NCBI RefSeq assembly: GCF_006335145.1
Contig: NZ_VDMN01000002.1
Coordinates: 372,001-436,000, forward strand
Length of the DNA: 64,000 bases
Direction of reading: 5' to 3'
DNA from: Aliirhizobium smilacinae
Lineage (GTDB): Bacteria; Pseudomonadota; Alphaproteobacteria; Rhizobiales; Rhizobiaceae
This document shows positions 50,160 to 59,183 of the stretch, piece by piece. Position numbers and translations under genes: made by a program. The first letter of the stretch is position 1. Every line of letters starts with the position of its first letter. The notes beneath the pieces are model-generated. The model saw only the letters and a list, made by a program, of their open reading frames with translations. It ran no database searches and had not been told where the DNA came from.

Positions 50160-50193
50160 CAATGCCGGCGTTTCAGTTGAAACGCCGGCATTG
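50160..50193 (-). terminator. 15-bp perfect hairpin downstream of the M24-like gene
   Basis: CAATGCCGGCGTTTC-AGTT-GAAACGCCGGCATTG, a perfect 15-bp stem with a 4-base loop. It lies about 130 bases past the stop of the last gene of the upstream minus-strand operon. No U-tract is present on that strand, so termination may need Rho or the hairpin may protect the transcript end. Confidence 0.6.
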
Positions 50194-50321
50194 ATCCGGA
50201 TATCAGAATGAGCAGCCGCTGGGAGCTGATGGTCTTTAAGGTGCTACCAGCCCGATGATCCGATAACATCGCAACAGCGCGGACCCTTACCTCCATCCCC
50301 TGGCAACAAGGGAGAGTTAAC

Positions 50322-51446
50322 TCATTCGGTTGCCCGCATGATCTTGCGAGGGGCCTTCGTCAGGCGAATTCCACCTTGTTTGCCAACGACGACCGTTTCG
50401 CTGAAGCCGAGCCCCCTGGCCGTTGCATAGAGATGGAAGACCATGCCCTCTTCCAGAGGCCAATCGGAGGTCGGCAGGAAGGTGCCGGAGAAATCGCTGG
50501 TGCGCGGCGTGCGGGTATAAAGGCCGAGTGTGTAGGCCGTGACATTTTCATAGACCGGTCGCAGTCCGGCAGCGAGCGCACCATTTCGCATGATCGCGTC
50601 CACATCGCTGGCGATCGCGCCGGGTTTCATCGCCGCGACCTGCAGGTCCTGTAGCTCGATCAGTTTCCCGGCAGCGGCTGCAAGCTCTTCCGACGGGCTG
50701 CCCACCACGATCGGCCGCATCATTCGCGCACCGTAATTGCCGACACGCGGAATGAGTTCGACATGCAGCACGTCGCCCTCCTCGATCGTCTCTGTCTTGA
50801 ACACACCATGCAGGAATTCATGGCTGCCGGAAGCCTTGACCACCGGGCCGACCTCACCGGTATCTGTCCCCTGGCGCAGGAAAACACCGGACGCGATCGC
50901 AGCCGCATCGCGTGTCGTCATGCCGGGCTTGGCCTGCCTTGCGATCTCGGCCATCGCCTTGTCGGCAATCGCGGAAGCCTGAGCAAGAACCGTGATTTCT
51001 TCTTCGGACTTCACCCAGCGCAGACTGTCGCTCAAACCCGGCATCGGCACGAATGTCGCCTCGGGCAGAAGCTCGGTGAGGCGCATGAAGGTCGCAGCAC
51101 TCAGGCAATAGGATTTGGTATCGAGCCCGATCCGAGCCTTGCCGAAACCATGGTCGAGGATACTGTTGGCAACCGCCGCCTGCGCTTCCTCGGCATCAGC
51201 GAACCCGACGACGTCGGTGATCCAGCTCTTTTCGCGGCAGGGCGCCTCATCGAGAGCCCGCAGGCAGAACCAGGCGTCACCTTCGCGCGACAAGAACGCC
51301 GCGCGATACATGGTCTCGGAAACGGTATACCCCGTCAGCCAGGCCAGAAACTCGCCGCTGTCGACGAGCAGGAGATCCGCGTTCGAAGACGCCATGGCGT
51401 CCCGGGCGAGAGCGATGCGACGATCATATTCCGCCCGGGAGAACAT
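50322..51446 (-). CDS. M24 (pita-bread fold) peptidase-like protein with altered metal site
   Basis: A 374-residue protein with the two-domain creatinase/prolidase layout: an N-terminal domain (LVDSGEFLAWLTGYTVSETM) and a C-terminal fold (VKSEEEITVLAQASAIADKA, EGDVLHVELIPRVGNYGARM, PLEEGMVFHLYATARGLGFS). In metal-dependent members the third segment carries two Asp ligands; here the positions read Glu in HVELIP and Ala in GARMM, and the usual GHGIG-type His motif is absent (TAYTLGLYTRTP). It is therefore more likely a metal-free creatinase/ectoine-hydrolase-like amidinohydrolase or amidase than an aminopeptidase. It is one base downstream of the M20-like gene, last in the operon. Confidence 0.8.
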   Translation of the reverse strand: MFSRAEYDRRIALARDAMASSNADLLLVDSGEFLAWLTGYTVSETMYRAAFLSREGDAWFCLRALDEAPCREKSWITDVVGFADAEEAQAAVANSILDHGFGKARIGLDTKSYCLSAATFMRLTELLPEATFVPMPGLSDSLRWVKSEEEITVLAQASAIADKAMAEIARQAKPGMTTRDAAAIASGVFLRQGTDTGEVGPVVKASGSHEFLHGVFKTETIEEGDVLHVELIPRVGNYGARMMRPIVVGSPSEELAAAAGKLIELQDLQVAAMKPGAIASDVDAIMRNGALAAGLRPVYENVTAYTLGLYTRTPRTSDFSGTFLPTSDWPLEEGMVFHLYATARGLGFSETVVVGKQGGIRLTKAPRKIMRATE

Positions 51447-51447
51447 G

Positions 51448-52674
51448 TTATGCTACCTCGCAGATATCGAGGATGGTCAGCATGTAGACACGGATCATGT
51501 CGAGGAAGTCGACAATGTCGACACGCTCGTCGGGCATGGTGTTGTAACGCCCGCCCGGACCGCAGACGATGCCTTCCATGCCAAGCTCATGATAGAGATG
51601 GCCGGCATCGGTGCCGTAGAAGCGCGTCGGCGTGATCGCGCCGGTCGGCTGCTTTTCGCCGCGCACGGCCTCATAGGCGGCATTGATCGATTTGACGATG
51701 CGCGAGTCGTGCGAAACCTCGAAGGGCGGCATCAGCGGACGGCCCTCGATCATGTCCGGAACGAGCTTGGCTTCGAGGCCGGGGAAACGCGTTTCGAGAA
51801 GGCGTAGTTCCGCATCGACGTCGGCCAGTACGCTTTCCTGCGTCTGGCCCGGCGCGTAGCGCAACGAGCCGCGCAGCCGAACGAAATCGGCAACCTGCGG
51901 CGGACGCCATTCTGCGAGATCACGGCCGAGCGCGCCATGGACGACCCCAACATGGCCGCGGTTGATCGAGCGATGTGTGTCGCTCTTGGCGCCGCTGAAG
52001 GTCATAGCATTGATGCGCGGAATGATATCGCAGGCCGCTGCGATCGCATCGACGGATTCTTCGCGCTTCGACAGGTGGCGCGTGTCGCCGGTCAGCTCGA
52101 TGACATAGCTCAGCGCCGCCGCATGCATGGTGACGGCAACGAGATCGCTTGGCTCGCTATTGATGAAATAGTCTGCCTTCACACCGCTGCGGATGGCGGC
52201 CAGCGTGCCGACACCACCCTGCAATTCGCCGACGACGAAGGTCAGCACCACGTCGCCCTTCAACTTGATACCGGCATCGAGCAGCGTCTTTACGGCGCAG
52301 AAATAGGCCGCGTCGCCCGCCTTCATGTTGGAAACACCGATGCCATAGATGAACTTGTCATCGACGAGACCCGCATAAGGATCGACCGTCCAGCCTTCGG
52401 TCACCGGATTGGTGTCGAGATGGCCGTTGAACAGCAGGCTTTTCCCGCCGCCTTGCCCTTTGAGGCGGCCGATCGTGTTGAAGCGGTTGCCGTCGTCGAA
52501 GGCCTGAAGCTCGGCTTCGACGCCGATCTTCTCAAGTTCTTTCGCCATCCAGCGGGCGAGATTCTTCTCGCCTTCGGTTTCCGAATGGCTCTTGTGCTGG
52601 ACCATTTTCGACAGGAAATCGAGGCAGGCCTTTTCGTCGATCCGATCCACGAGGGACTTCGGGTCCATTGTCAT
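51448..52674 (-). CDS. M20-family (ArgE/DapE-like) protein with altered metal ligands
   Basis: A 408-residue protein with the M20 layout: LLFNGHLDTNPV holds the first His and catalytic Asp, and the dimerisation domain follows near residue 190. The bridging-Asp segment, usually GxxDMKG, reads IYGIGVSNMKAG with Asn, and the usual Glu-Glu pair reads VVGELQGGVGT with Glu-Leu. Loss of two metal-ligand positions suggests a mononuclear or altered site, or a non-peptidase amidase. The other M20 protein in this operon (57753) keeps all these residues. The gene lies between the tandem ATPase and the M24-like gene. Confidence 0.82.
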   Translation of the reverse strand: MTMDPKSLVDRIDEKACLDFLSKMVQHKSHSETEGEKNLARWMAKELEKIGVEAELQAFDDGNRFNTIGRLKGQGGGKSLLFNGHLDTNPVTEGWTVDPYAGLVDDKFIYGIGVSNMKAGDAAYFCAVKTLLDAGIKLKGDVVLTFVVGELQGGVGTLAAIRSGVKADYFINSEPSDLVAVTMHAAALSYVIELTGDTRHLSKREESVDAIAAACDIIPRINAMTFSGAKSDTHRSINRGHVGVVHGALGRDLAEWRPPQVADFVRLRGSLRYAPGQTQESVLADVDAELRLLETRFPGLEAKLVPDMIEGRPLMPPFEVSHDSRIVKSINAAYEAVRGEKQPTGAITPTRFYGTDAGHLYHELGMEGIVCGPGGRYNTMPDERVDIVDFLDMIRVYMLTILDICEVA

Positions 52675-52704
52675 GCTCCTTGATGCAATATTACTGACAT
52701 TGGG

Positions 52705-54336
52705 TCACTGGTACTGGGCGGCGGCGCGCGGCACCGCCTCGATCAGGCGGCGCGTGTATTCCGCCCGATCTGGACTATCGATCTCGTCGGCCTTCACCAC
52801 CTCGATCAGGTCGCCGCGATACATGACGGCGATCCGGTGGGCGATCTGGCGGATGAGGTTGAGATCGTGGGTGATGAACAGATAGGCCGTGCCGCTCGCC
52901 TTCTGCAGCTCCAGCAGAAGTTCGATGACCGAAGCCTGCACAGATACATCGAGCGCCGAAGTGATTTCGTCGCAAATCACCAGCTTCGGCTTGGATGCGA
53001 ATGCACGAGCGATCGCCACGCGCTGTTTTTCGCCACCCGAAAGCTGATGCGGATAACGGTTGGCGTGAGTACGCGGCAAGCGCACCTGCTCCAGCATATC
53101 GCCGACCTGCTTTTCCAGGTCACTGGAATTACCGAACAGCTTCAGCGGTCGCGACAGGATTTCAAAAATCTTCTGGCGCGGATTGAGCGAGGCATCCGGG
53201 TGCTGGAAGATGATCTGCACATCCTTGCGATAGGCATTGTCCATATCGCCGAGATTTTTGATCTCGCGCCCGTCGAACCAGATCTTTCCCTCGAACCGGT
53301 TGAGCCCGGTCATCGCCTTGGCGAGCGTCGATTTGCCCGACCCGCTTTCGCCGACGATGCCGAGGATTTCGCCCGGATTGACGCTGAGGCTTATCGCATT
53401 GTTGCCCGTCACTCGCTCGGTCTTCTTGCCGGTGAGTGCCGCTAGGAACGGCTTGCGGCCGAAATGGACGCTGACATTCTCGACCTTCACCAGCGGCTTG
53501 TCGGTGACCGCAACGTCGTCCTTCACCAGCCTGTGGGCGGGGTCGGGAACGGCTGCGATCAGCTCGCGCGTATAGTCCTGCTGCGGATTGGTGAAGATTT
53601 CGCGGACCGTGCCCTGCTCGACGATATCGCCGCGCTTGATCACGGCAACGCGGCCGGCGGTGCGTGCCACCAGCGCCAGATCATGCGAGATATAAAGCGA
53701 AGCGACACCCGTCTCGGCCTGCAGCTCGACGAAGAGATCAAGAATCTGCCGCGAGGTGATCACGTCGAGCGCCGTCGTCGGCTCGTCGAAGATGATACAT
53801 TCCGGGTTACAGGCGAAGGCGGAGGCGATGACGACGCGCTGTTTTTCACCGCCGGATGCCTCATGCGGCATGCGGTTCATCATCTGCGCCGGTGTCTTCA
53901 GTCCCACATGAGCGAGCCGCTCCTCCCCCTCCTTCCACGCCTGCTGACGCGTCAGCCCGCGATGGCGGACAAGTACTTCCGCCAGCTGGACGCCGAGTGA
54001 CAGCGTCGGGTTGAGCGAGGTGCTCGGATCCTGGAACACCATGCTGATGCGGCGTCCACGAAACGTCTCCATCTCGCGTTCTGATTTTTCCAGCAGGTTG
54101 TCGCCGCCGAGCAGGATTTTTCCACCCGGTTCGCGGGCATTCTTCGGCAGATAACGCATGATCGACCAGGCAAGCGAGGTCTTGCCGGAACCGGATTCAC
54201 CGACGAGGCCGAGGATCTCGCCGCGGTTGATGAAGAGATCGATGTTCTTCAGCGCGTGAAACGAACCGTTGGCGGTTTCGTAATCCAGCGAATAGTTCTC
54301 GATAGCGAGGACCGGCTTGTTTTCCGTATTTGTCAT
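52705..54336 (-). CDS. Oligopeptide ABC transporter, tandem ATP-binding protein
   Basis: A 543-residue fusion of two Dpp/Opp-type ATPase domains, shorter than the two other tandem ATPases of the window. Domain 1 has GESGSGKTSLAW, FQDPSTSLNPTLS and ASGGEKQRVVIASAF (signature Ser-Gly-Gly-Glu). Domain 2 has [26 protein letters not shown] and LSGGEKQRVAIARAF. ATG 54336 has AGGTGA upstream. It powers the importer formed by the permeases at 54347 and 55164 in the operon with two M20 proteins and an M24-like protein. Confidence 0.92.
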   Translation of the reverse strand: MTNTENKPVLAIENYSLDYETANGSFHALKNIDLFINRGEILGLVGESGSGKTSLAWSIMRYLPKNAREPGGKILLGGDNLLEKSEREMETFRGRRISMVFQDPSTSLNPTLSLGVQLAEVLVRHRGLTRQQAWKEGEERLAHVGLKTPAQMMNRMPHEASGGEKQRVVIASAFACNPECIIFDEPTTALDVITSRQILDLFVELQAETGVASLYISHDLALVARTAGRVAVIKRGDIVEQGTVREIFTNPQQDYTRELIAAVPDPAHRLVKDDVAVTDKPLVKVENVSVHFGRKPFLAALTGKKTERVTGNNAISLSVNPGEILGIVGESGSGKSTLAKAMTGLNRFEGKIWFDGREIKNLGDMDNAYRKDVQIIFQHPDASLNPRQKIFEILSRPLKLFGNSSDLEKQVGDMLEQVRLPRTHANRYPHQLSGGEKQRVAIARAFASKPKLVICDEITSALDVSVQASVIELLLELQKASGTAYLFITHDLNLIRQIAHRIAVMYRGDLIEVVKADEIDSPDRAEYTRRLIEAVPRAAAQYQ

Positions 54337-54346
54337 GGGTGTCACC

Positions 54347-55171
54347 TCAGGTCCGCGGATTGAGGGCATCGCGAAGACCGTCGCCCAGAAGGTTGAAACC
54401 GACGGCGACGATGGCGATAGCCACGCTCGGCCAGATCAGGATGCCGGCGGAAAGATGCATGTAACGACGCGCTTCCGAGACCATCAGCCCCCATTCGGCA
54501 GCCGGCGGCTGCGCGCCGAGACCGAGGAAAGAGAGCGTCGCGAACAGCATCACGGCAAACGACACGCGAATGGTCATCTCGACGATGATCGGCGCAATCA
54601 CGTTCGGCAGCATTTCGCGGCGGATGATGTAGCCGGAGCTTTCGCCACGGGCGATCGCCGCATTCACATAGTCCTGTTTGCGCACCGACAGCGCCACGCT
54701 GCGGGTGATACGGGCCATGCCCGGTGCAAAGGCGATGGCGACGGCGACCAGCGCGTTGACGGTGCTGGAACCGAGAAGGTTCACCACAAGAAGCGCGAAC
54801 AGGAGGCTCGGGATCGACATCACGGCATCGATGGTGCGCATGATCAACTCGTCGGCGCGGCCGCCGAGAAAGGCGGATGCGGTTCCGATCAGGGCGCCGA
54901 TCAACGTACCGGCGATGGTCGCGAGAACTGCCATCACGACGGTGGCGCGGGCGCCGATCAACAGACGGCTGAAAATATCGCGGCCATACTGGTCGGTGCC
55001 GAGCCAATACATCAGGCTCGGTCCCTTGTAGCGGGCGAGCGGCGACAGCTTTTCCGGGTCATACGGAGCAAGCAGCGGGCCGAACAGGACGACCAACAGA
55101 ACCAGCACCACGAGGAAGATGCCGATGGCGCCCTGCGGCGTCTTCAAGAGGCGTTTCAGGAAATCAGTCAT
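54347..55171 (-). CDS. Peptide ABC transporter permease (DppC type)
   Basis: A 274-residue inner-membrane protein. It has the LGTDQYGRDIFSRLLIGAR periplasmic motif, the docking loop NAAIARGESSGYIIRREMLP and the C-terminal LLGDGLRDALNPRT. ATG 55171 is preceded by GAGGATCC and overlaps the end of the upstream DppB-type gene by eight bases, so translation is coupled. A longer in-frame start at 55198 lies inside that gene and is less likely. Confidence 0.92.
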   Translation of the reverse strand: MTDFLKRLLKTPQGAIGIFLVVLVLLVVLFGPLLAPYDPEKLSPLARYKGPSLMYWLGTDQYGRDIFSRLLIGARATVVMAVLATIAGTLIGALIGTASAFLGGRADELIMRTIDAVMSIPSLLFALLVVNLLGSSTVNALVAVAIAFAPGMARITRSVALSVRKQDYVNAAIARGESSGYIIRREMLPNVIAPIIVEMTIRVSFAVMLFATLSFLGLGAQPPAAEWGLMVSEARRYMHLSAGILIWPSVAIAIVAVGFNLLGDGLRDALNPRT

Positions 55172-56081
55172 ACTGGATCCTCTTGTCGAGCCAGGCATAG
55201 AGGATGTCGGCGATGAAATTGACGATCGAATAGGTTGCAGCCATGATCAACACGCCGGCCTGAATGGCGGGCAGGTCGCGCGCCTGGATGGCAACGATCA
55301 GCTGGCGGCCGATGCCGGGGATGGCAAAGATCTCTTCCACGACGATGACGCCGCCGAGCAGGTAACCGACATCGAGCGCAACGATGGTGATGGTCGGCAA
55401 AAGCGCGTTGCGCAATGCATGGCGGCGCAGCACCTGTCCGCGCGAAATACCCTTCAGTCGGGCGGCGCGGATATAGTCCGTATGCAGCACGTCAACGAGT
55501 TCGGAGCGTACCATGCGGGAAACGTGGGCGATCAGGATGATCGAGATGACGCAGACCGGCAGCACGAGGTGGGCAATGCCATCGACAAAATTTTCCGTCA
55601 GCGGCACGTAACCGGTCGGCGGCAGCCACTTCATCCAGTCGGCGAAGACGAGAACCGCAATCGTCGCGGTGACGAATTCCGGCAGCGCAACCCCGGCATA
55701 GGAAACGAGGCTGACGACCATGTCTGCGATCTTGCCGCGTCTTATCGCAGCGATGATGCCGAGCGGGATGGCAAGAACCAGCATCAGGCCGATCGAGAAG
55801 AACGCCAGGAGCAGCGAGCGCCCGAGCGCTTCGAACATGGCAGGCCCGACCGGCTGACCGGTGCGCAGCGAGGTGCCGAGATCACCCTGCACCACATGCC
55901 AGGCCCAGCTGAAATACTGCTGCCAGATCGGCGCATCCAGACCCATGGTCTGGCGCAACGCATCGAGCGCTTCCGGGGTGGCGTTTTCGCCGAGCATCAT
56001 CACGGCGGCGTCGGCGGGCAAGATTTGGGTGATGGCGAAGACGATCAGCGACACGACAAAGAGCGTGTAGACGATCATCAC
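55164..56081 (-). CDS. Peptide ABC transporter permease (DppB type), start uncertain
   Basis: A DppB-type inner-membrane protein of at least 305 residues with six hydrophobic segments; the docking loop is RAARLKGISRGQVLRRHALR and the periplasmic region contains LGENATPEALDALRQTMGLD. The first standard codon is GTG 56081, which starts inside the first helix and lacks the basic N-terminus expected of DppB. In frame upstream the sequence reads SPNYIAKRLVMMIVYT, exactly like a DppB start, and the only candidate initiation codon is CTG at 56111, with AAGGA nine bases before it. The true start may therefore be this CTG. Confidence 0.85.
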   Translation of the reverse strand: MMIVYTLFVVSLIVFAITQILPADAAVMMLGENATPEALDALRQTMGLDAPIWQQYFSWAWHVVQGDLGTSLRTGQPVGPAMFEALGRSLLLAFFSIGLMLVLAIPLGIIAAIRRGKIADMVVSLVSYAGVALPEFVTATIAVLVFADWMKWLPPTGYVPLTENFVDGIAHLVLPVCVISIILIAHVSRMVRSELVDVLHTDYIRAARLKGISRGQVLRRHALRNALLPTITIVALDVGYLLGGVIVVEEIFAIPGIGRQLIVAIQARDLPAIQAGVLIMAATYSIVNFIADILYAWLDKRIQYD

Positions 56082-56134
56082 CAGCCGCTTGGCTATATAG
56101 TTCGGAGACAGGGGCGTGTTCCTTGGACAAGAGG

Positions 56135-56159
56135 GCCGGACGCCGACGAGGCGTCCGGC
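56135..56159 (-). terminator. Hairpin between peptide-binding protein and permease genes
   Basis: GCCGGACGCC-GACGA-GGCGTCCGGC, perfect 10-bp stem, 12 bases after the binding-protein stop on the minus strand and before the permease ribosome site. Confidence 0.65.
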
Positions 56160-56171
56160 GATATTGACGGA

Positions 56172-57719
56172 TCAGCCGCGCTTTGGCGCCTTGTCGGTCA
56201 GCGAAGCGTAGTCGAGACGGAAGACGGAAGCGCGCGGATGCGCTTCGAACCCTTCGACCCAGCTGCGCTTGGCAGCCAGGACGTCGAAGAAGGACGGGAT
56301 GATCGAGGGAACGTCCTCGTTCATGATTTCCTGTGCCTTGGTGTAAAGTTCGGTGCGCTTGGCCTCGTCAGCCGTGCCGCGGGCTTCATTGATCAGCGCG
56401 TCGAATGCCTTGTTGTTCCAGCGGGTTTCGTTCCACGAGGCGTCGGACGTGTAGAGCAGCTTGAAGATACCGTCCGGGGTCGGCTGCATGTTGTAGAAGC
56501 CGACATAGAACGAGCCCTTCTTCCACACCTGTTCCAGATAGGTCGCATGCGGCATGGTCTGGACGTTGATGGTGATACCGGCTTCCTTGGCCATTTCGCG
56601 CATGGCGACGGCGAGCTGGGTGCGCACTGCCGGGCGATCGGAGGCGATGAGCGTTACTTCCAGGCCATCGGGGTGACCCGCTTCGGCCAGAAGCTTCTTG
56701 GCTTCCTCGATATTCTGTTCGCGCTGCTTCACCTGTTTGAAGAAACGGTAGGACGGGTTGAGCGGCGTGTCGTTGCCGGTGGTTCCGAAACCTTCGGTAA
56801 CGAAACCGACCATGGCTTCGCGGTCCACGGTGAGCGCGATGGCACGGCGAACGCGGGCATCGTTGAACGGAGCCGTATCGCAGCCGAAGTTGATGTTGCA
56901 GAACTGGCCGGACGGCGTACGCAGCGTGGTAATGCCGTCATTGCCATCGACACGCAAGAATTCCGGCGGCTGGATGGTCGAGATGATGTCGATATCGCCG
57001 GAAAGCAGCGCCGAGCTTTCTGCCGACGTATCCGGGAAGACATGCACTTCGACGCGGTCGAGGTTGGGACGTGCCGGGTCGTAATATTTTTCGTTGCGTT
57101 CGACGACGATCAGGCGGTCCGGCTCATAGGAAACCAGCTTGAATGGACCGGTGCCGACAGCCTTGGTCGACAGGCTCTTGAGGTCGCCAGTTGCGATTGC
57201 GGCCGGAATGATGCGGGCATTGGTATAGGCCATCGAGACGGGCAGGTCGGCATAGGCGCCCGAGAGCTTGAACAGCACGGTCGCATCGTCGACGGCAACG
57301 ATATCGGCGATCGGGCCGACATTGTTGCGGCCGGGCGAAGCCGTTGCCGGGTCGAGGATCGCCTTGAACGTGGCGACGACATCCTTGGCGGTAAAGGCGG
57401 AACCGTCATGGAAGGTGACGCCGGTGCGCAGCTTGAAGGTCCATTCGGTCAGCGCATCGTTGGCACTCCAGCTTTCGGCCAGATCCGGCTCGATCGACAT
57501 GTCGACCTTGAGGCGCGTCAGGTTGCTGTAGAGCAGTTCGGTGACGAGGTATTCCGGGTTGACGCGGGTGAGCAGCGGATGGATGACGCTTGCCGCCTGG
57601 TCGACGGAAATCTTCAGCGTGCCGCCCTTGACCGGCGTTGCCTGGGCAAAGCTCATCGACGGTGCGGCAAGGATGGCGGCAGTGCCGGCCAGGAAGAATC
57701 GGCGTTTCATTTCCAGCAT
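56172..57719 (-). CDS. Peptide ABC transporter substrate-binding protein (SBP_bac_5)
   Basis: A 515-residue periplasmic protein. The N-terminus MLEMKRRFFLAGTAAILAAP has a Lys-Arg-Arg before the hydrophobic core and cleaves near FAQA, so Sec or Tat export is possible. The mature protein shows the family 5 pattern (GGTLKISVDQAASVIHPLLT, DLAESWSANDALTEWTFKLR, VTFHDGSAFTAKDVVATFKA) and VRRAIALTVDREAMVGFVTE. It feeds the permeases downstream in the operon bounded by two M20-family genes, so amide-linked amino acid conjugates or dipeptides are candidate ligands. Confidence 0.92.
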   Translation of the reverse strand: MLEMKRRFFLAGTAAILAAPSMSFAQATPVKGGTLKISVDQAASVIHPLLTRVNPEYLVTELLYSNLTRLKVDMSIEPDLAESWSANDALTEWTFKLRTGVTFHDGSAFTAKDVVATFKAILDPATASPGRNNVGPIADIVAVDDATVLFKLSGAYADLPVSMAYTNARIIPAAIATGDLKSLSTKAVGTGPFKLVSYEPDRLIVVERNEKYYDPARPNLDRVEVHVFPDTSAESSALLSGDIDIISTIQPPEFLRVDGNDGITTLRTPSGQFCNINFGCDTAPFNDARVRRAIALTVDREAMVGFVTEGFGTTGNDTPLNPSYRFFKQVKQREQNIEEAKKLLAEAGHPDGLEVTLIASDRPAVRTQLAVAMREMAKEAGITINVQTMPHATYLEQVWKKGSFYVGFYNMQPTPDGIFKLLYTSDASWNETRWNNKAFDALINEARGTADEAKRTELYTKAQEIMNEDVPSIIPSFFDVLAAKRSWVEGFEAHPRASVFRLDYASLTDKAPKRG

Positions 57720-57752
57720 GTTTTCAGTTCCCTTGTTTATCAGCTGCGGTTT

Positions 57753-59069
57753 TCAGGAATGGCGTGTTTCTGGGATTGAGTCGGCGGCAAAGTCCGCCGC
57801 GAGATAGGCGAGAATGCTCTTGGCGAGCGCGATGATGTCCTGGCGCGTCGTGTGCTCTTCCGGGCTGTGGATGCAGCTTGCCGGGCGACCGAGGCCGCCG
57901 AGCAGCACTTCCGGCCCGAAACCCGCCTTCTGCACATAACCGAAGTCGGAGCAGCTCGCGGCGCCCCATTTGTGAAAGTCTTCCGGCTGGTAACCGAAAC
58001 CTTCCGACAGAGCTTTCTGCCAACGCGGCCAGTGCGGTCCGTCCGGATCACCGGTCGGGATCAGATGGCCGACCAGATCGACAGCGAGCCCGAGTTCGGT
58101 CCCGGTAATACAGTCACGGATCGCGGTTTCGATTTCGGCGCGCGCCTCGTCATAATTCTCTTCCGGCGCATAACGGCGCGAGACGAGGATCTTGATTTCG
58201 GCCGGCACCTGCCCGCCCGCCGTGCCGCCATTGACCGCAGCAATCGTCAGTGACGGGCGCAGCGGCCCCGTCGCATGCGGCGGTGGCGCCAGCTTCGATG
58301 TGCGACTGGCAACCTCCGGCTTCAACGTGGCCAGCGCGTTCAGTACCGGCAAAGCACCTTCAATGGCATTGACACCGGTGCCGGTGCGGTTGCCCTCGCC
58401 GGCATGTACCGCATGGCCGGTAATCGTCACCTGCAGGTTGAAGATGCCGAAACAGCCGGCCCAGATGCGCGGTGCGGCAGAACCGTTGAAATTGAGAATA
58501 TGGCCCTTGAGCATGTCCTGTTCGGCGAGATAACGGATGCCGGGATAAAGCCCTCCCTCCTCGTCGGTGCATAGAAGCAGCATCGGATCATAGGCAAGTG
58601 CTACACCGTTTTCCTTCGCCGCACGCAGCGCAAGCAGGGTCGCCGCGATCGTGCCCTTCATGTCGGCAGCACCGAGACCGTAGAGATTGTCGCCTTCGAT
58701 CGTCAGGGACAGTGGATTGCGCGACCACCCCGGCGCAACCGGAACCGTATCGACATGGTAGTAGAGTCCACAGACCGGTTTCCCGCTATCGCGCGTCGCC
58801 ACCAGGTTCGTCCGCTCGCCGGAAGCCGGGCCGCCCTCGACGTACCAGAGGTCGCGCGGCACCGTCACCCGGTCGAAGTCGAAACCGAGCGGCGCCAGAA
58901 GCTCGGCCATCAGATCGGCGAATGGGCCATAGCCTTCGCCGGGCGGAAAGGACGTATCGACCGCGACCATCCGTGCCAAATCCTGAACAGCGATCTCGAC
59001 ATTGCGTTCAATCGCTGCCATGGCAGAGGTCAGGGTGCCCGGTTGCGAGCCAGATTGTTGTTCGGCCAT
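57753..59069 (-). CDS. M20-family deacetylase/dipeptidase (ArgE/DapE-like)
   Basis: A 438-residue zinc-dependent amidohydrolase of the M20 family. All canonical motifs are present: GLYYHVDTVPVAPGW (His and catalytic Asp), YGLGAADMKGTIAA (bridging Asp), LCTDEEGGLYPG (Glu-Glu) and a lid domain with GHAVHAGEGNRTGTGVNAIE. The substrate is unknown; family members hydrolyse N-acyl amino acids or dipeptides. It is the first gene of the operon, 33 bases ahead of the binding protein, and divergent from a HutC/UTRA regulator. Confidence 0.88.
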   Translation of the reverse strand: MAEQQSGSQPGTLTSAMAAIERNVEIAVQDLARMVAVDTSFPPGEGYGPFADLMAELLAPLGFDFDRVTVPRDLWYVEGGPASGERTNLVATRDSGKPVCGLYYHVDTVPVAPGWSRNPLSLTIEGDNLYGLGAADMKGTIAATLLALRAAKENGVALAYDPMLLLCTDEEGGLYPGIRYLAEQDMLKGHILNFNGSAAPRIWAGCFGIFNLQVTITGHAVHAGEGNRTGTGVNAIEGALPVLNALATLKPEVASRTSKLAPPPHATGPLRPSLTIAAVNGGTAGGQVPAEIKILVSRRYAPEENYDEARAEIETAIRDCITGTELGLAVDLVGHLIPTGDPDGPHWPRWQKALSEGFGYQPEDFHKWGAASCSDFGYVQKAGFGPEVLLGGLGRPASCIHSPEEHTTRQDIIALAKSILAYLAADFAADSIPETRHS

Positions 59070-59122
59070 GCGGTATCCTCAGTACCTCAGCGCCAGCCTC
59101 CTCAGCTTGCGCTTTAATATAA

Positions 59123-59132
59123 ACTATATAGT
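59123..59132. promoter_or_regulatory. ACTATATAGT palindrome, candidate UTRA-regulator operator
   Basis: A perfect 10-bp palindrome inside an A/T-rich island of the divergent region between the M20 operon and the HutC/UTRA gene, where both promoters must lie. A likely binding site for the regulator at 59184. Confidence 0.5.
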
Positions 59133-59183
59133 AATACTGCGTAGATCGCCATCATGAGTCAACTCTAAAGAAGAGGCAAATAA

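Larger units (their letters stand above)
49998..50321. other. Intergenic region with operator and long hairpin, no gene
   Basis: These 324 bases between two minus-strand operons hold the operator/promoter of the GntR operon near 50014-50064 and the 15-bp hairpin at 50160-50193. I saw no coding sequence. Confidence 0.6.

Noticed and set aside
55119..57779. Very long open frame (886 codons) on the plus strand
   Set aside because: It lies opposite a binding protein and permease with clear family motifs. Its translation is low in recognisable motifs and rich in Arg, Gly and Asp, as expected for an antisense frame of GC-rich genes.
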